In this document: positions 1-10,035 of the stretch, one piece after another
How the letters are laid out: the number at the start of each line of letters is the position of its first letter
How positions within the stretch are numbered: position 1 is the first letter of the stretch
NCBI GenBank assembly: GCA_012271065.1
Contig: JAAXHE010000182.1
Span: forward strand, 1 to 45,552
Origin: Candidatus Latescibacterota bacterium
GTDB lineage: Bacteria > Latescibacterota > UBA2968 > GCA-2709665
DNA: 45,552 bases
Direction of reading: 5' to 3'
The notes under the pieces: model-generated
What the model was told of the DNA's origin: nothing
Databases searched by the model: none
Seen by the model: only the letters and a program-made list of their open reading frames with translations
Program-made: the position numbers and the translations under genes

Positions 1-18
1 CCCGTATAGACAAATATG

Positions 19-34
19 GGCGGGTTTTCCCGCC
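19..34. other. Short perfect hairpin at the left edge
   Basis: Six-base arms GGCGGG and CCCGCC enclose a TTTT loop. No T-run follows on either strand, so it is not a convincing intrinsic terminator. It may belong to the 3' end of a gene outside the window. Confidence 0.25.
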
Positions 35-166
35 TTGACCGCCGCTTTTTCGCTCGTGCTCGGGAACTCACCGGTAATTTTAAAACGGCTTCTTAGAACA
101 GGGTCGCAGGATCCCGCATCCGGTCCGACGAGACCGAGACCGCGGAGAATGGCCAGGGATCCCGAC

Positions 167-511
167 ATGCCGCGCTACAACACCAATCCGGACATCCTCC
201 TCAAGGAAGTGCAATTCCATCCCTTTCGCGGCGGGGGACCGGGCGGCCAGAACCGCAATAAGGTTGAAAGCGCGGTCAGACTTGTACACCTTCCCTCCGG
301 CATCGCGGTCGTTGCGTCCGAACATCGCCTCCAGGGACGCAACAGAGACCTTGCCCTCCAGCGTCTCCGGCGAAAACTCATCGGGCTGAATCACACGGCC
401 AAACCCCGAATACCAACCCGGCCTTCGCGTACCTCCAGAGAAAAGCGCATGGAACAGAAACGCCGCCAGGCGCGAAAGAAAGCGCTGCGGCGCATCGCGG
501 TCAGGTCTTAG
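167..511 (+). CDS. GGQ-domain peptide chain release factor-like protein (ribosome rescue type)
   Basis: This 114-residue protein is a free-standing RF-1 (GGQ) catalytic domain. The motif GPGGQNRNK sits near residues 24-32, and the GGQ glutamine is the residue that positions water for peptidyl-tRNA hydrolysis. There is no codon-recognition domain. The C-terminal third is very basic (PTRPSR..SREKR..KRRQARKKALRR), like the tail that ArfB/ICT1 proteins insert into the mRNA channel of stalled ribosomes. By family it should release nascent chains from stalled ribosomes; the exact subfamily (ArfB or the short mitochondrial MTRF-R type) is not settled here. The frame is open from a TTG at 35, but homology begins only near residue 6 of my start. 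I chose ATG 167 because CCAGGGAT lies about 8 bases upstream; ATG 149 has its GGAG too close. It stands alone, 225 bases before the RND gene. Confidence 0.85.
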   Translation: MPRYNTNPDILLKEVQFHPFRGGGPGGQNRNKVESAVRLVHLPSGIAVVASEHRLQGRNRDLALQRLRRKLIGLNHTAKPRIPTRPSRTSREKRMEQKRRQARKKALRRIAVRS

Positions 512-736
512 CTGTAGTCCTCAGCGCGAGTGTCCCGTCGTCCCGCGCTTCCTGTTCCTTTTACCGGGGGCAAAGCAGCGGGCGGCTGCGCCTGTCGTCT
601 CGCGGATCTCCGGCGCCATTTACCCCGGGAATGAATCATATCGAGGGTTCAAGCGTCTTACCATACGTGGAATGAAACGATTCTGCACTCATAGGCGGAC
701 CGGGAATATCCCCGAGACAAACGGATCATCGTCGCT

Positions 737-3700
737 ATGAACAATCGATCTTCCCTTCTTACCCGTATCTCCGTCAATAGACCCGTGACGATAACGGTGT
801 GCCTGCTGGCGCTGCTCGTGATGGGCGCAGTGGGCTGGTCCCGGATCGCGGTGAAGATGATGCCGGCGGGATTCGAGCCGCCATTTCTGTGGTTGAGCGT
901 CAGGTATCCCGGTTCGACCGCCACGCCTCAGGAGGTCGAACAGCAGATCACGCGCCCACTCGAGGAGCGCCTGCGAACAATAAAGGGAATCGAACGGGTC
1001 CGGACGTACACGGACAGCCGGGGCGTCGGCGCGCCACTGCGGTTTCAGCAGGATGCCGACATGACCCTGGCGTACAACCAGTTGCGTGATCAACTGGATC
1101 GTCTCAAACCGGACCTGCCGGAGGAGGTCCGGGATCGGATATTCGTGTGGAAGTACAACGACGAAGGCTGGAATATCATGTGGGTAGGTGCGGCCCTCGA
1201 CTCCTCGATCGTAGACGTGTACCGTTACCTGGAAACCCATGTGCAACGACCTCTGGAACGCATCGAAGGCGTGGCAAGGGTGGAACTCTGGGGTGCGGAC
1301 CCGAAAGAGGTGATGATCGAAATAGACCGTGAAAAACTGGTCGCGAGGGGCGTGAACGTCTACGACATGGTTCAAAGGCTGCAAAGTGACAATTTCGCGC
1401 TCAAGAGCGGCTATGTGAACGAGGGGACGAAGAAATTCTACGTCCGTTCGCTCGCCCGGTACCGCAATCTCGAGGAGGTCGGCAATATTCCCGTCGGTAC
1501 CCGGCAGGGCGGCGTCAGATTGCGGGAAGTCGCCGACGTGGTCTACGACATTCCGGCCCGGAGCTGGTATCAGAGAATCGACGGCCAGCCCGCTTCCTCC
1601 GTGGGGATCAAGGCCGAGTCCGGGGCGGACATCGCCACGGTATGCGACCGCGTTTCGGAGGCGCTCGTCGAGATCGAGAACGGGACTGCCCTGGACGGAA
1701 AAGTGCAATTCAACGTGTTCTTCAACCAGGGCGAACTCATCCGGGCGTCGGTCGCGACTCTGAGAAATACGGGCCTCTGGGGCGGGCTGTTTGCAGCGCT
1801 GGTCCTGCTGTTCTTCCTGCGTGTCATCCGAATGACAGCCATCATTACACTGTCGATTCCGTTGTGCGCGATGATGACGGTAACGGTGCTTTATTTTTCC
1901 GGTTGGTCCCTGAATCTCATGACCATGATGGGTCTGATGGTAGGCGTGGGGATGGTTGTCGACAATGCGGTCGTCATTCTGGAGAACATCTACCGCCGGA
2001 GGGAGAAGGGCGAGGCGCCGAATACGGCTGCCGTCTCGGGCGCCAGCGAGGTCGCCATGGCGATTACCATGGCAACGCTAACCACTGTCGTCGTCTTTCT
2101 GCCCCTGATGTTGATGACCGGCAACGTCGGTATGACGTTCTATCTTTCCCGGATGGGCGTTCCAGTGATCGTGATGCTGGTGGGGTCGCTGTTCGTCGCG
2201 CTGCTGATCATCCCGCTGGCCTCGGTGCGCTTCGGAGGAGGTCGCATCAAGCCGGATTCGAAGTCCATCGGCTGGGCCCGGATGCGTTACGGGCGCGTTC
2301 TGAAGTGGGCGTTGAGCCATCGCCGGGACGCCATATTGATCCTCCTTGCGGTATTTGCAACCATTGCGATACCGGCCGACAGAATAAAACGCTCGGACGC
2401 CTCCCGTGGAAATATCAACGACATCGATATCAATATTCGAACGCCCCGCGATTTCACGACGTATGAAACGTTCGAGTTAATGAACGAAGTGGAGGAATTC
2501 CTGGATTCCAAGCGGGAGGCGTACGGCATCAGGACCATCCGGTCGTGGTTCCGCAAGACCCGTGGGAATTTCGAGATCTTTCTGGATTCGGATCCAAATG
2601 AGGCGTGGTGGTACGTCGCGTACAAGAACCTGAGGTCGGGTCTGGGGGCGCCGGTCGACAATACGATGGAACGAACGGAAGTCATTAAGGACCTGAAACA
2701 GAAGATGCCCAAATACGTGGGGGTGCGCATAGGCGTGGAAAGCCGGGCCCGCGGGGGCGGTGACCCTTCAGTTTCCGTGTACCTCTACGGAGACGACACC
2801 GAGGCGCTGGCGGGTCTCGTAACCGAAGTCGAGCGCCGTCTCAGAGTTATACCTTCGGTCGTGAACGTGGACTCGGACCTGGAACGTTCCACGGACGAGG
2901 CGCAGGTCATCATCGACCGGGAGCGGGCAAGGCGCTACGGGATTTCTCCGCAGGTGGTGGCGCGGACGCTTGCCTTCACCATGCAGGGGGTGAGCCTGCC
3001 CCGGTTCCAGTCCGGGGAGCGGGAGGTGGAAACGCGCCTATATCTGGAAGAGGCGGACCGGCAGACGCTGCATCATCTCAAGAGTTTCATGTTCAGGTCC
3101 GCATCGGGGGAGATGATCCCGCTTTCCGAACTGGCCAGCTTCAAGGTAACGCCGGGGCGCGGGAGAATACGGCGGGAAGACGGAAAGACGCGTCTGGAGG
3201 TGAAAGCGTTTACGACAAAGGACGATCTTAAGAGTCTGTACGCCGAAGTCGACCGGGCGATGGACGGTTTCGAAATGCCCAGGGGATATTCGTGGAACAA
3301 GGGAGAACGGTTCACAAGGTTCCGGGAGTCCGATAATGATACGATATTCGCGGTGGTGATGGCCGTTACCTGTGTTTTTCTTCTGATGGGTGTGTTGTTC
3401 GAGTCCGTGGTCCTGCCTTTCTCGGTATTGTTTTCCATTCCGTTTTCATTCCTGGGGGTGTACTGGGCGCTCTATCTGACCGGCACGCCAATGGACATGA
3501 TGGCCAGCATCGGAATGATCGTACTTATCGGCGTCGTCGTAAACAACGCCATCGTGCTGGTGGATATGATCAACCGGATGCGCCTGGAAGGCCTCAGCCG
3601 CACAGCCGCAATTCTGGAGGCCGGCCACAACCGGTTCCGTCCCATTCTGATGACGACGTTCACCACGGTGTTCGGCCTGTTGCCAATGGCATTGGGGAAT

Positions 3701-3895
3701 AGCAATCTGATTGGGATTCCCTATGCCCCGCTGGGACGGACTATGATGGGCGGGTTGCTGGTTTCGACGTTTATGACCCTGCTGCTTGTGCCCATCTGCT
3801 ATACGCTGCTGGACGACCTGCGGACATATCTGAAAGTAGTCGTTCGAGCCGCGTTTATCCGCCGGACCGTCAGCGAACAGCCGGCGGACGACTGA
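737..3895 (+). CDS. RND-family efflux permease (AcrB/HAE-type)
   Basis: At 1052 residues this is a full-length inner-membrane RND transporter, a proton-driven exporter that normally works as a trimer with a periplasmic adaptor and an outer-membrane channel. It opens with the usual N-terminal sequence (SVNRPVTI) and TM1. The large periplasmic loop includes the TPQEVEQQITRPLEE porter segment, and the middle TM block has the acidic proton-relay site VVDNAVVILEN. A second half repeats the pattern, with VVNNAIVLVDMIN in TM10. The relay motif is DN rather than the DD of AcrB, as in many HAE relatives, so substrate cannot be read off. No adaptor (MFP) or TolC-like gene adjoins it in the window. The ribosome-binding site is weak. 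The 225 bases upstream hold no gene I can support. A strong terminator closes the unit. Confidence 0.93.
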   Translation: MNNRSSLLTRISVNRPVTITVCLLALLVMGAVGWSRIAVKMMPAGFEPPFLWLSVRYPGSTATPQEVEQQITRPLEERLRTIKGIERVRTYTDSRGVGAPLRFQQDADMTLAYNQLRDQLDRLKPDLPEEVRDRIFVWKYNDEGWNIMWVGAALDSSIVDVYRYLETHVQRPLERIEGVARVELWGADPKEVMIEIDREKLVARGVNVYDMVQRLQSDNFALKSGYVNEGTKKFYVRSLARYRNLEEVGNIPVGTRQGGVRLREVADVVYDIPARSWYQRIDGQPASSVGIKAESGADIATVCDRVSEALVEIENGTALDGKVQFNVFFNQGELIRASVATLRNTGLWGGLFAALVLLFFLRVIRMTAIITLSIPLCAMMTVTVLYFSGWSLNLMTMMGLMVGVGMVVDNAVVILENIYRRREKGEAPNTAAVSGASEVAMAITMATLTTVVVFLPLMLMTGNVGMTFYLSRMGVPVIVMLVGSLFVALLIIPLASVRFGGGRIKPDSKSIGWARMRYGRVLKWALSHRRDAILILLAVFATIAIPADRIKRSDASRGNINDIDINIRTPRDFTTYETFELMNEVEEFLDSKREAYGIRTIRSWFRKTRGNFEIFLDSDPNEAWWYVAYKNLRSGLGAPVDNTMERTEVIKDLKQKMPKYVGVRIGVESRARGGGDPSVSVYLYGDDTEALAGLVTEVERRLRVIPSVVNVDSDLERSTDEAQVIIDRERARRYGISPQVVARTLAFTMQGVSLPRFQSGEREVETRLYLEEADRQTLHHLKSFMFRSASGEMIPLSELASFKVTPGRGRIRREDGKTRLEVKAFTTKDDLKSLYAEVDRAMDGFEMPRGYSWNKGERFTRFRESDNDTIFAVVMAVTCVFLLMGVLFESVVLPFSVLFSIPFSFLGVYWALYLTGTPMDMMASIGMIVLIGVVVNNAIVLVDMINRMRLEGLSRTAAILEAGHNRFRPILMTTFTTVFGLLPMALGNSNLIGIPYAPLGRTMMGGLLVSTFMTLLLVPICYTLLDDLRTYLKVVVRAAFIRRTVSEQPADD

Positions 3896-3962
3896 TCGCA
3901 CGGGCGGACGGGCCCGGGTTCCTTCCGCAGCAGGTGGCTGTTTATCCACGGTTGATGTATGT

Positions 3963-3992
3963 ACCGGAGGTGCGATCCTCCGGTCTTTTTTT
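3963..3992 (+). terminator. Rho-independent terminator after the RND gene
   Basis: Perfect 8-bp stem ACCGGAGG / CCTCCGGT with a 6-base loop (TGCGAT), followed at once by CTTTTTTT. It lies about 65 bases after the RND stop codon and ends that unit before the hisA promoter. Confidence 0.9.
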
Positions 3993-4016
3993 GTCCATGT
4001 TACGGATGGGCCGGGG

Positions 4017-4045
4017 TTGAAGTGGGGGGTATTGTACGTTATATT
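4017..4045 (+). promoter_or_regulatory. Candidate sigma-70-type promoter for hisA-thiL
   Basis: TTGAAG (4017-4022), a 17-base spacer, then TATATT (4040-4045). It lies between the terminator and the GTG start of hisA at 4162, giving a leader of roughly 110 bases. The spacing is ideal and the hexamers are near consensus. No transcription data support it. Confidence 0.45.
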
Positions 4046-4161
4046 GTCCCGGCTGTTCATCCGATCTTTTCGGCGATTTCTGCGTGAACATGCTCGGGGC
4101 ATGCGCAGTTTCGGCCGCGCGAAGCCTGCCGGGATTTCAAGCTGGTTTCTTAGGAGTATCC

Positions 4162-4929
4162 GTGAGATTCAGGCCCTGTATCGATCTGCGCGGCGGGCGC
4201 GTGGTTCAAATTGTGGGCGGGTCGTTGCACGACGCCGCAGCGCCGATGACGAACTTCGAGACAGGCCGGGAGGCGGCCGACTATGCGAGGATGTACAGGG
4301 CGGACAATCTACCGGGAGGTCACGTGATCATGCTCGGGCCGGGCAACGAGTCGGCCGCGCTATCCGCATTGGCCGCCTTTCCCGGCGGGCTCCAGGTGGG
4401 CGGGGGCATCCGTCCGCAAAACGCGCGCAGATATCTGGATGCCGGCGCCAGCCACGTCATCGTCACCTCGTATGTGTTTCGGGACGGGCGCGTAGACACC
4501 GATCGGCTGGACAGGATGGTACGCGCTGTCGGTCGGGACCGGCTGGTGCTGGACCTGAGTTGCCGGCGTCGAGGCGGTGCGTACCTGGTGGTGACCGATC
4601 TGTGGCAGCGGTTTACCTCCGTTCAGGTGGACGGAACCACGTTGAACCGGCTCTCGGAATTCTGCGACGGGTTCATAGTGCACGGGGTGGACGTCGAGGG
4701 CAAACGGGCGGGCATTGAGGATGTGCTGGTGGAACTGCTGGGGGCCGAGTCGCCGATTGACGTGACGTACGCGGGCGGCGCGCGGCGTTTGGAAGATCTG
4801 GACCGCGTCGAGAAGCTGGGGAGAGGGCGCGTGGGTCTGACGATCGGCAGTGCGCTGGATATATTCGGCGGCGACGTGCCATATGCGGATGTGGTGGCCT
4901 GGCAGCGGCGGCGGGAACGGCCGGCGTGA
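4162..4929 (+). CDS. hisA: Phosphoribosylformimino-5-aminoimidazole carboxamide ribotide isomerase, eukaryotic type
   Basis: This 255-residue TIM-barrel enzyme catalyses the Amadori isomerisation of ProFAR to PRFAR, the fourth step of histidine biosynthesis. It matches the yeast HIS6/plant HISN3 branch rather than ordinary bacterial HisA. Shared landmarks are PCIDLRGGRVVQIVGG at the N-terminus, HVIMLGPGNE, LQVGGGI, SHVIVTSYVF, RLVLDLSCRR, DVEGKRAGI, VTYAGGAR and GSALDIFGG. Yeast HIS6 reads nearly the same at each of these. The frame is open from 4084, but homology starts at RFRPCIDL. GTG 4162 has TAGGAG five bases upstream and is the likely start. thiL follows closely (GTG 5007, or an overlapping GTG at 4926). 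No other his genes are in the window, so the histidine pathway is dispersed. Confidence 0.9.
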   Translation: MRFRPCIDLRGGRVVQIVGGSLHDAAAPMTNFETGREAADYARMYRADNLPGGHVIMLGPGNESAALSALAAFPGGLQVGGGIRPQNARRYLDAGASHVIVTSYVFRDGRVDTDRLDRMVRAVGRDRLVLDLSCRRRGGAYLVVTDLWQRFTSVQVDGTTLNRLSEFCDGFIVHGVDVEGKRAGIEDVLVELLGAESPIDVTYAGGARRLEDLDRVEKLGRGRVGLTIGSALDIFGGDVPYADVVAWQRRRERPA

Positions 4930-5006
4930 GGTGTGTCATCGGGTGTCCGGATGTTCCTGACCCGTTCACCGACTCGAGTGGGCTGCCTTTTCCGGTGGAG
5001 AGCCCT

Positions 5007-6026
5007 GTGGCGACATTTGGGGAGATAGGAGAGTTCGGTTTTATCGAACGGATCGGGGCAGCGGAATTGCCCCGGGCCGTCCGCGTGCATTGTGGAATCG
5101 GGGATGACTGCGCCGTTTTGGCGTGCGAAGACGACCGGGTGCGGCTCATCACGTCCGACCTGATGGTTGAAGGCGTGCATTTCGTGCTTGAGGTTTCCGA
5201 TCCCCGCTGGTTGGGTCATAAGCTGCTTGCAGTGAACCTCTCGGATATCGCCGCGATGGGCGGGGAGCCTCGCGAGGCGCTGATTTCGTTGGCGATTCCC
5301 CCGCATTCGGACGTGTGCTATATGGAGCGCGTATATCGTGGATTGCGCGAACTGGCGTCCCGTTTTGGCGTCAACGTCGTTGGCGGTGACACAACGCGGA
5401 GTACAGGGCCGCTGGTCATGAATCTGACGCTCACGGGCGAAATGGATCAGGACCGGGTGTGCTACCGCTCGGGCGCCAGTCCCGGTGATCTGATCTACGT
5501 GTCGGGCACGCTCGGGGACTCCGCGGCGGGCATAAGACTGGCGCTGGGTGACGAAGTCGGGCTGTCTGACGAGGACCGCGAATTCCTTCTGTGCAGGCAC
5601 CACCGTCCGGAGCCCAGGGTGGCGTTGGGGCAGGCGCTGGCGGCGTCGGGCGCAGTTACGTCCATGCTGGATCTCTCCGATGGGGTGGCTTCGGATCTGC
5701 GGCATATCTGCAGGCAGAGCGGGGTGTCCGCGGTGATCGATGGGACGGCGATTCCCGTTTCATCCGCGTTCAGGCGATTCCGAGGCCTTTCGGATGCGGG
5801 AACCCGGAACCTGGAGATATCGGGCGGAGAGGACTATGAGTTGCTGTGGACGGTGGCGCACGGGGCGAGAAACGACGTTGAGTCGCTCGCTGCCGAGTTG
5901 GAGATTTCGTGCATCGGGCGGATCGAAGCGGGCGACGGACGCATATATCTCGAGAACGCGCAGGGCGTGAGGACGGAGCTGGAAGCGCGCGGCTTCGAGC
6001 ATTTTTCGGGCTCCCGGGCTCATTGA
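5007..6026 (+). CDS. thiL: Thiamine-monophosphate kinase
   Basis: ThiL phosphorylates thiamine monophosphate to the cofactor thiamine diphosphate with ATP. The 339-residue product has the full family pattern: EFGFIERI at the N-terminus, the metal/ATP site [45 protein letters not shown], then [14 protein letters not shown] and the C-terminal [10 protein letters not shown] chose GTG 5007 because GGTGGAGA precedes it by six bases and the family begins at [10 protein letters not shown]. The frame is open back to a GTG at 4926 that overlaps the hisA stop, so translational coupling with a longer N-terminus cannot be excluded. It is probably co-transcribed with hisA. Confidence 0.93.
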   Translation: MATFGEIGEFGFIERIGAAELPRAVRVHCGIGDDCAVLACEDDRVRLITSDLMVEGVHFVLEVSDPRWLGHKLLAVNLSDIAAMGGEPREALISLAIPPHSDVCYMERVYRGLRELASRFGVNVVGGDTTRSTGPLVMNLTLTGEMDQDRVCYRSGASPGDLIYVSGTLGDSAAGIRLALGDEVGLSDEDREFLLCRHHRPEPRVALGQALAASGAVTSMLDLSDGVASDLRHICRQSGVSAVIDGTAIPVSSAFRRFRGLSDAGTRNLEISGGEDYELLWTVAHGARNDVESLAAELEISCIGRIEAGDGRIYLENAQGVRTELEARGFEHFSGSRAH

Positions 6027-6088
6027 ATTATTACCTGAATCCATTCGGTCGAGTCGCGGCACCGTGGAAGGAACAGGACCGATACGGC

Positions 6089-8533
6089 ATGTCCGGAATT
6101 CCAGAGTCGAGTGGTAATGTCAGCCTGACCGTGCCCGTTACCGGGATGAGCTGCGCCGCCTGCGCCGCCCGCATCCAGGAAGAATTGCGACAGGACCGCG
6201 GCATAGAGGAAGCGGTCGTCAACTATGCGACGGCGGAGGCCAGTGTCCTGATCAGGTCCGATCGGGACGCGGTCAAGCGGCTTGTTGGAAAAATCGAGAG
6301 TCTCGGCTACGGGATCCGCACGGAAGAAACGAGACTTAGCGTCCGCGACATGCACTGCGCCGCCTGTGTCTCCCGGATTGAAAACACGTTGACGGCCACA
6401 CCGGGTGTCCTGGATACCACGGTCGACCTTGCGACGCGTCGGGCTGCAGTGCGTCATTTCGGAGTCCCGGACTCCATCCTGGCACGAGCGGTAAACGATG
6501 CCGGGTACGGCGCGACCGTCGTTCAACAGGACACCGCCGCGGGCGACGGGGAGCGGGAGGAAGAACGGGCGGAGCGGCGCTCGGTCCGCGTACGATTCAT
6601 CTTCGCGGCCGTACTGTCAATACTGATAATGAGCGCAGGTATGCTGAACGAATTCCTGGGAGCGCCGTACTCCATCCGGCAGGTCCACCTTCTGCTATTC
6701 CTCCTGGCAACTCCTGTACAATTCTGGTGCGGCTGGCGCTTTCTCAATGGGTTCTGGAGCGGCCTGCGGCACATGACGGCCGACATGAACAGCCTTATTG
6801 CCGTCGGAACGCTGGCGGCATACGGGTACAGCGTCGCCGGCGTTGCCGCGCCCCATGCCGTTGCCGGTCCGGGTGAGGCCGTCAGCGTATACTTCGACAC
6901 CTCCGCCATGATCATCACTCTCATCCTCCTGGGCCGGCTGCTGGAAATCCGGTCCCGCGGCCGCGCTGCCGACGCCATCCGTGCGCTGATGGATCTCCGT
7001 CCCGAGACCGCATGTGTCCTCAGGAACGGCGAGGAGACGCTGGTTCCTGTTGAGGATGTCGCCGTGGGCGACCTCATTCGTATTCGGCCGGGCGACAGAA
7101 TCCCTGTAGACGGTGTCGTGCAGGAGGGGCAATCTAGCGTCGACGAGTCCGTGATCACGGGTGAGAGCATGCCCGTTGAAAAAGGCAGGCAAAGCCGGGT
7201 TCTGGGGGCAACGCTCAACAAGACCGGGAGTTTCACCCTCCGAGCCACGCAGGTTGGCGCCGAAACTGTACACGCCCGGATCGTTCGGATGGTTCGCCGG
7301 GCCCAGGGCTCGCGTGCGCCCGTTCAGCGGATCGCAGATCGGGTTGCCGGGATCTTTGTGCCGGTCGTCTTCGGCATCGCCCTTCTCACGTTCACCCTGT
7401 GGTGGTTCGCCGGTTCCGGATCCGGCGCCTCCTACGCGCTGCTCAACGCCGTTGCCGTCCTCATTATCGCCTGTCCGTGCGCGCTGGGGCTGGCCACGCC
7501 CACGGCCATTCTGGTTGGCACCGGCCGGGCGGCGGAACTGGGTGTCCTCATCAAGGGCGGCCCGGTACTCGAAACCGCCCATCGCCTCGACACGATCGTC
7601 CTGGACAAGACCGGCACCCTCACAACCGGAAGGCCTGCCGTTACCGACTTCGTCACAACAGGTACAGGCTCGGAATCGGATCTGCTCAGGTTGGCAGCCT
7701 CCGTTGAACAGGGTTCCGAACACCCCCTCGGAGAAGCCATCCGGGACGCGGCGCGGAAACGGAAACTGTCAGTTGAAGAATCTCACGAATTCGAAGCCCT
7801 GCCCGGGCAGGGCGTGCGCGCAAAAAAGGCCGGCCGCACCGTTCTTCTGGGCAACCGGCGGTTGGTGGGAAGCCAAGCCATATTGACCGACGACCTGGAT
7901 GCGAAGGCGGCTCGACTGGAAGCGGACGGTAAAACGGTCCTTTTCGTCGCCGTAGACGATCAGGTGGAAGGCCTCATCGGCGTGGCCGACGTCCTGAAGC
8001 CCGATGCCGTCCGCGCCGTCGCCAATCTCAAGTCATTGGATCTGAACGTCATCCTCCTGACGGGAGACAACGCAAGAACCGCCGTCGCCGTCGCGGAACA
8101 CGCGGACATCCCTCGTGTCATTGCCGGGGTTATGCCCAATGAGAAAGCCGCCCGTATCTCTGAATTGCAGGACAGGCGGCATTGTGTGGCCATGGTTGGA
8201 GACGGCGTCAACGACGCGCCCGCCCTGGCGACCGCAGATGTCGGCATTGCCGTCGGCACCGGGACGGCCGTCGCCATGGAAAGCGCGGATATTACCCTCA
8301 TGTCCGGCAGCCTCACCGGAATCGAGACGGCGATCCGCCTGTCCGGGCGGACCATGCGCACGATACGCCAGAATCTATTCTGGGCGTTCGCCTACAACGT
8401 CCTGCTGATACCGGTGGCGGCTCTCGGCCTTCTCAACCCGATCGGCGGGCCCATGGTTGCAGCCGCCGCCATGGCGCTGAGTTCCGTCTCGGTGATCGCG
8501 AATTCACTCCGGATCAGGGGACTAATGCGATAG
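6089..8533 (+). CDS. copA: Copper-translocating P1B-type ATPase
   Basis: This 814-residue membrane pump exports Cu(I) from the cytoplasm. Two N-terminal heavy-metal-binding domains carry GMSCAAC (Cys22, Cys25) and DMHCAAC (Cys90, Cys93). Transmembrane helices follow. The actuator loop has [14 protein letters not shown], the intramembrane metal site is the CPC motif at residues 462-464, the phosphorylated aspartate is in DKTGTLT (Asp506), and the hinge has [10 protein letters not shown]. The frame is open from 5909 inside thiL, but ATG 6089 fits where CopA proteins begin; GGAAGGAACAGGACC lies just upstream. It starts 62 bases after thiL. No CopZ chaperone or CueR-like regulator adjoins it, so regulation is not visible. 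Confidence 0.95.
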   Translation: MSGIPESSGNVSLTVPVTGMSCAACAARIQEELRQDRGIEEAVVNYATAEASVLIRSDRDAVKRLVGKIESLGYGIRTEETRLSVRDMHCAACVSRIENTLTATPGVLDTTVDLATRRAAVRHFGVPDSILARAVNDAGYGATVVQQDTAAGDGEREEERAERRSVRVRFIFAAVLSILIMSAGMLNEFLGAPYSIRQVHLLLFLLATPVQFWCGWRFLNGFWSGLRHMTADMNSLIAVGTLAAYGYSVAGVAAPHAVAGPGEAVSVYFDTSAMIITLILLGRLLEIRSRGRAADAIRALMDLRPETACVLRNGEETLVPVEDVAVGDLIRIRPGDRIPVDGVVQEGQSSVDESVITGESMPVEKGRQSRVLGATLNKTGSFTLRATQVGAETVHARIVRMVRRAQGSRAPVQRIADRVAGIFVPVVFGIALLTFTLWWFAGSGSGASYALLNAVAVLIIACPCALGLATPTAILVGTGRAAELGVLIKGGPVLETAHRLDTIVLDKTGTLTTGRPAVTDFVTTGTGSESDLLRLAASVEQGSEHPLGEAIRDAARKRKLSVEESHEFEALPGQGVRAKKAGRTVLLGNRRLVGSQAILTDDLDAKAARLEADGKTVLFVAVDDQVEGLIGVADVLKPDAVRAVANLKSLDLNVILLTGDNARTAVAVAEHADIPRVIAGVMPNEKAARISELQDRRHCVAMVGDGVNDAPALATADVGIAVGTGTAVAMESADITLMSGSLTGIETAIRLSGRTMRTIRQNLFWAFAYNVLLIPVAALGLLNPIGGPMVAAAAMALSSVSVIANSLRIRGLMR

Positions 8534-8651
8534 GTGGGAGGTTGCGGTTCTCCTGGCTCCTGGCGTGGGCGCGGCAAGCTGCGTCAAGGTTGTTTTGCGG
8601 GAAACCGGCGAAGGCGGGTCTATCGCTGCATATCCGGAATCATCCGGAAAA

Positions 8652-9773
8652 TCACCGCTTTTTTCGCGCGTACGCAAGTATGCCGCTAACAACCTTTTTT
8701 GCGTGGTGCTGCCGGTCCTTATGGTACCGGATCTGATAAGCCTCGTGCTGGTGGTGGACGTTGTGAACTTCAACGAGAATTTCGGCGTGAGCCAGGTTGT
8801 TCCGCAGGACCGCGAGGTTCCGCCCCCGTTCCTGCGCGGGCATGTCCGGCTGGTGCAGGGCCGAACGCATGACCCGCGCGAAAGACCTGGAACGCCTGTC
8901 AACCCTTCCCCGCCGCTTATGATAGATTACCAGCGGACCCATCGGGCGCCCGGGGGTGTTATCCGCGTGAAGCGAGACAAACAGACTCCTGCCCCGGCGC
9001 GCTCCTTTTACGAAGCGGTTCGCCACCCGGACTCGCTGTGAAAGATTGGCGCTCCTGGGCCGTACCTTTTCCGAATTTCTCCTGTTGTACCGCTCATCGT
9101 TGTAGACTTCGTTTTTTTCATGGACGAACGTAGTTTTGGCCGGCAGGTTATCCCGGATCAGGTGATTGGGGCTGATCACTGTCAATGTCACCTCCGCACC
9201 GAGCAGCCTGAGCTCCCTGTACACTCGCAACGCAATGTCGTACACGTATTCGTCTTCAACCACATAAACCCGCTGTTTCTGGCCCGTCATATTGGAGACG
9301 ATAGCGCCCGGATCGATCCCGCCGTGCCCGGGGTCGAGCACAATCCGCCATCCCTTCAGCGGTTTCCTTCTCTTTCTGGGCGCCTTGGCGAGAATTTCGT
9401 TGTCGAAGGCGCGCAACAACATCCGAGCGCGTCGATAGTCCAGACCGGGGCTGGTTCGCGCCCTTTCGAAATAGTTGCGATGCCGCTGCCTGCTCGCCCT
9501 CGGCTTTTTAAAGTAGTACGGTCCGTTCGGCGCGTTGTATTTGGCAATCCGCGGTCCCAGCCGCAGGACCTGACCGGGATAGAGGTTATTTGTACGAAGC
9601 TTGTTAAGTCGTTTGATTTCCGGGATGCTTATCCCGTTCCGACGGGCAATCGACCAGAGAGAGTCGCCCTTTCGGACTTCGTAGAGCAGCGAAAGTCCGG
9701 CAAGCGGACTTACAAAAATCATGACCAGGCAAAGCCCGGCGCTCAGCACGCGCAATTGTCTGTATTTGTTCAT
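8652..9773 (-). CDS. LysM-domain N-acetylmuramoyl-L-alanine amidase (Amidase_3)
   Basis: This 373-residue secreted murein hydrolase cleaves the amide bond between N-acetylmuramic acid and L-alanine of the stem peptide. Residues 1-27 form a signal peptide (LCLVMIFVSPLAG core). A LysM peptidoglycan-binding module follows at about 31-75 (YEVRKGDSLWSIARRNG, LYPGQVLRLG). After a basic linker comes the zinc amidase domain from about residue 140: IVLDPGHGG gives the first zinc histidine, VFVSLHADN carries another, and a late EILVEVHN segment probably holds the catalytic glutamate. The role would be septal splitting or wall turnover. It is transcribed away from the Psp island. The 372 bases between it and pspA hold no gene but carry the sigma-54 promoter and upstream repeats listed separately. 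Confidence 0.9.
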   Translation of the reverse strand: MNKYRQLRVLSAGLCLVMIFVSPLAGLSLLYEVRKGDSLWSIARRNGISIPEIKRLNKLRTNNLYPGQVLRLGPRIAKYNAPNGPYYFKKPRASRQRHRNYFERARTSPGLDYRRARMLLRAFDNEILAKAPRKRRKPLKGWRIVLDPGHGGIDPGAIVSNMTGQKQRVYVVEDEYVYDIALRVYRELRLLGAEVTLTVISPNHLIRDNLPAKTTFVHEKNEVYNDERYNRRNSEKVRPRSANLSQRVRVANRFVKGARRGRSLFVSLHADNTPGRPMGPLVIYHKRRGRVDRRSRSFARVMRSALHQPDMPAQERGRNLAVLRNNLAHAEILVEVHNVHHQHEAYQIRYHKDRQHHAKKVVSGILAYARKKR

Positions 9774-9855
9774 ATTGGCCGATTTACACGGAAGCTCGAA
9801 AAATCCCGCAGCTTCACCGATCGCTCAGGTTAGAGGACTCCAAACCTTACGCTAT

Positions 9856-9917
9856 TTGTCCGAAAAAGACAAGTCGGCTATGGACGTGAACGAGCCTCTG
9901 GAGCTGATACAAGTCGG
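9856..9917. promoter_or_regulatory. Candidate upstream activator sites for the psp promoter
   Basis: A dyad TTGTC-N7-GACAA spans 9856-9872. The 9-mer ACAAGTCGG occurs at 9869-9877 and again at 9909-9917, 40 bases apart, or about four helical turns. The pair lies roughly 120-180 bases before the sigma-54 promoter, where NtrC-type activators usually bind. The assignment to the activator encoded at 18472-19878 is inference. Confidence 0.3.
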
Positions 9918-10035
9918 TCGTTTTCGCCTTGCGTCTGGTGTATTTCACCAACAAACGTCGACAACCGTACAAGGGGTTGAGAAATAAATCAATAAATAAC
10001 ATATATTTAAACAATTCGATGGTCTGATGTCAAAC

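Noticed and set aside
35..166. N-terminal extension of the GGQ protein from a TTG codon
   Set aside because: It has no family similarity and weak start signals; homology begins just after ATG 167.
4623..5705. Minus-strand open frame of 360 codons across hisA and thiL
   Set aside because: It spans two well-identified genes on the other strand and has no recognisable product.
6695..7723. Minus-strand open frame of 342 codons opposite copA
   Set aside because: It covers the CPC and DKTGT region of copA in antisense; no independent start signal or homology.
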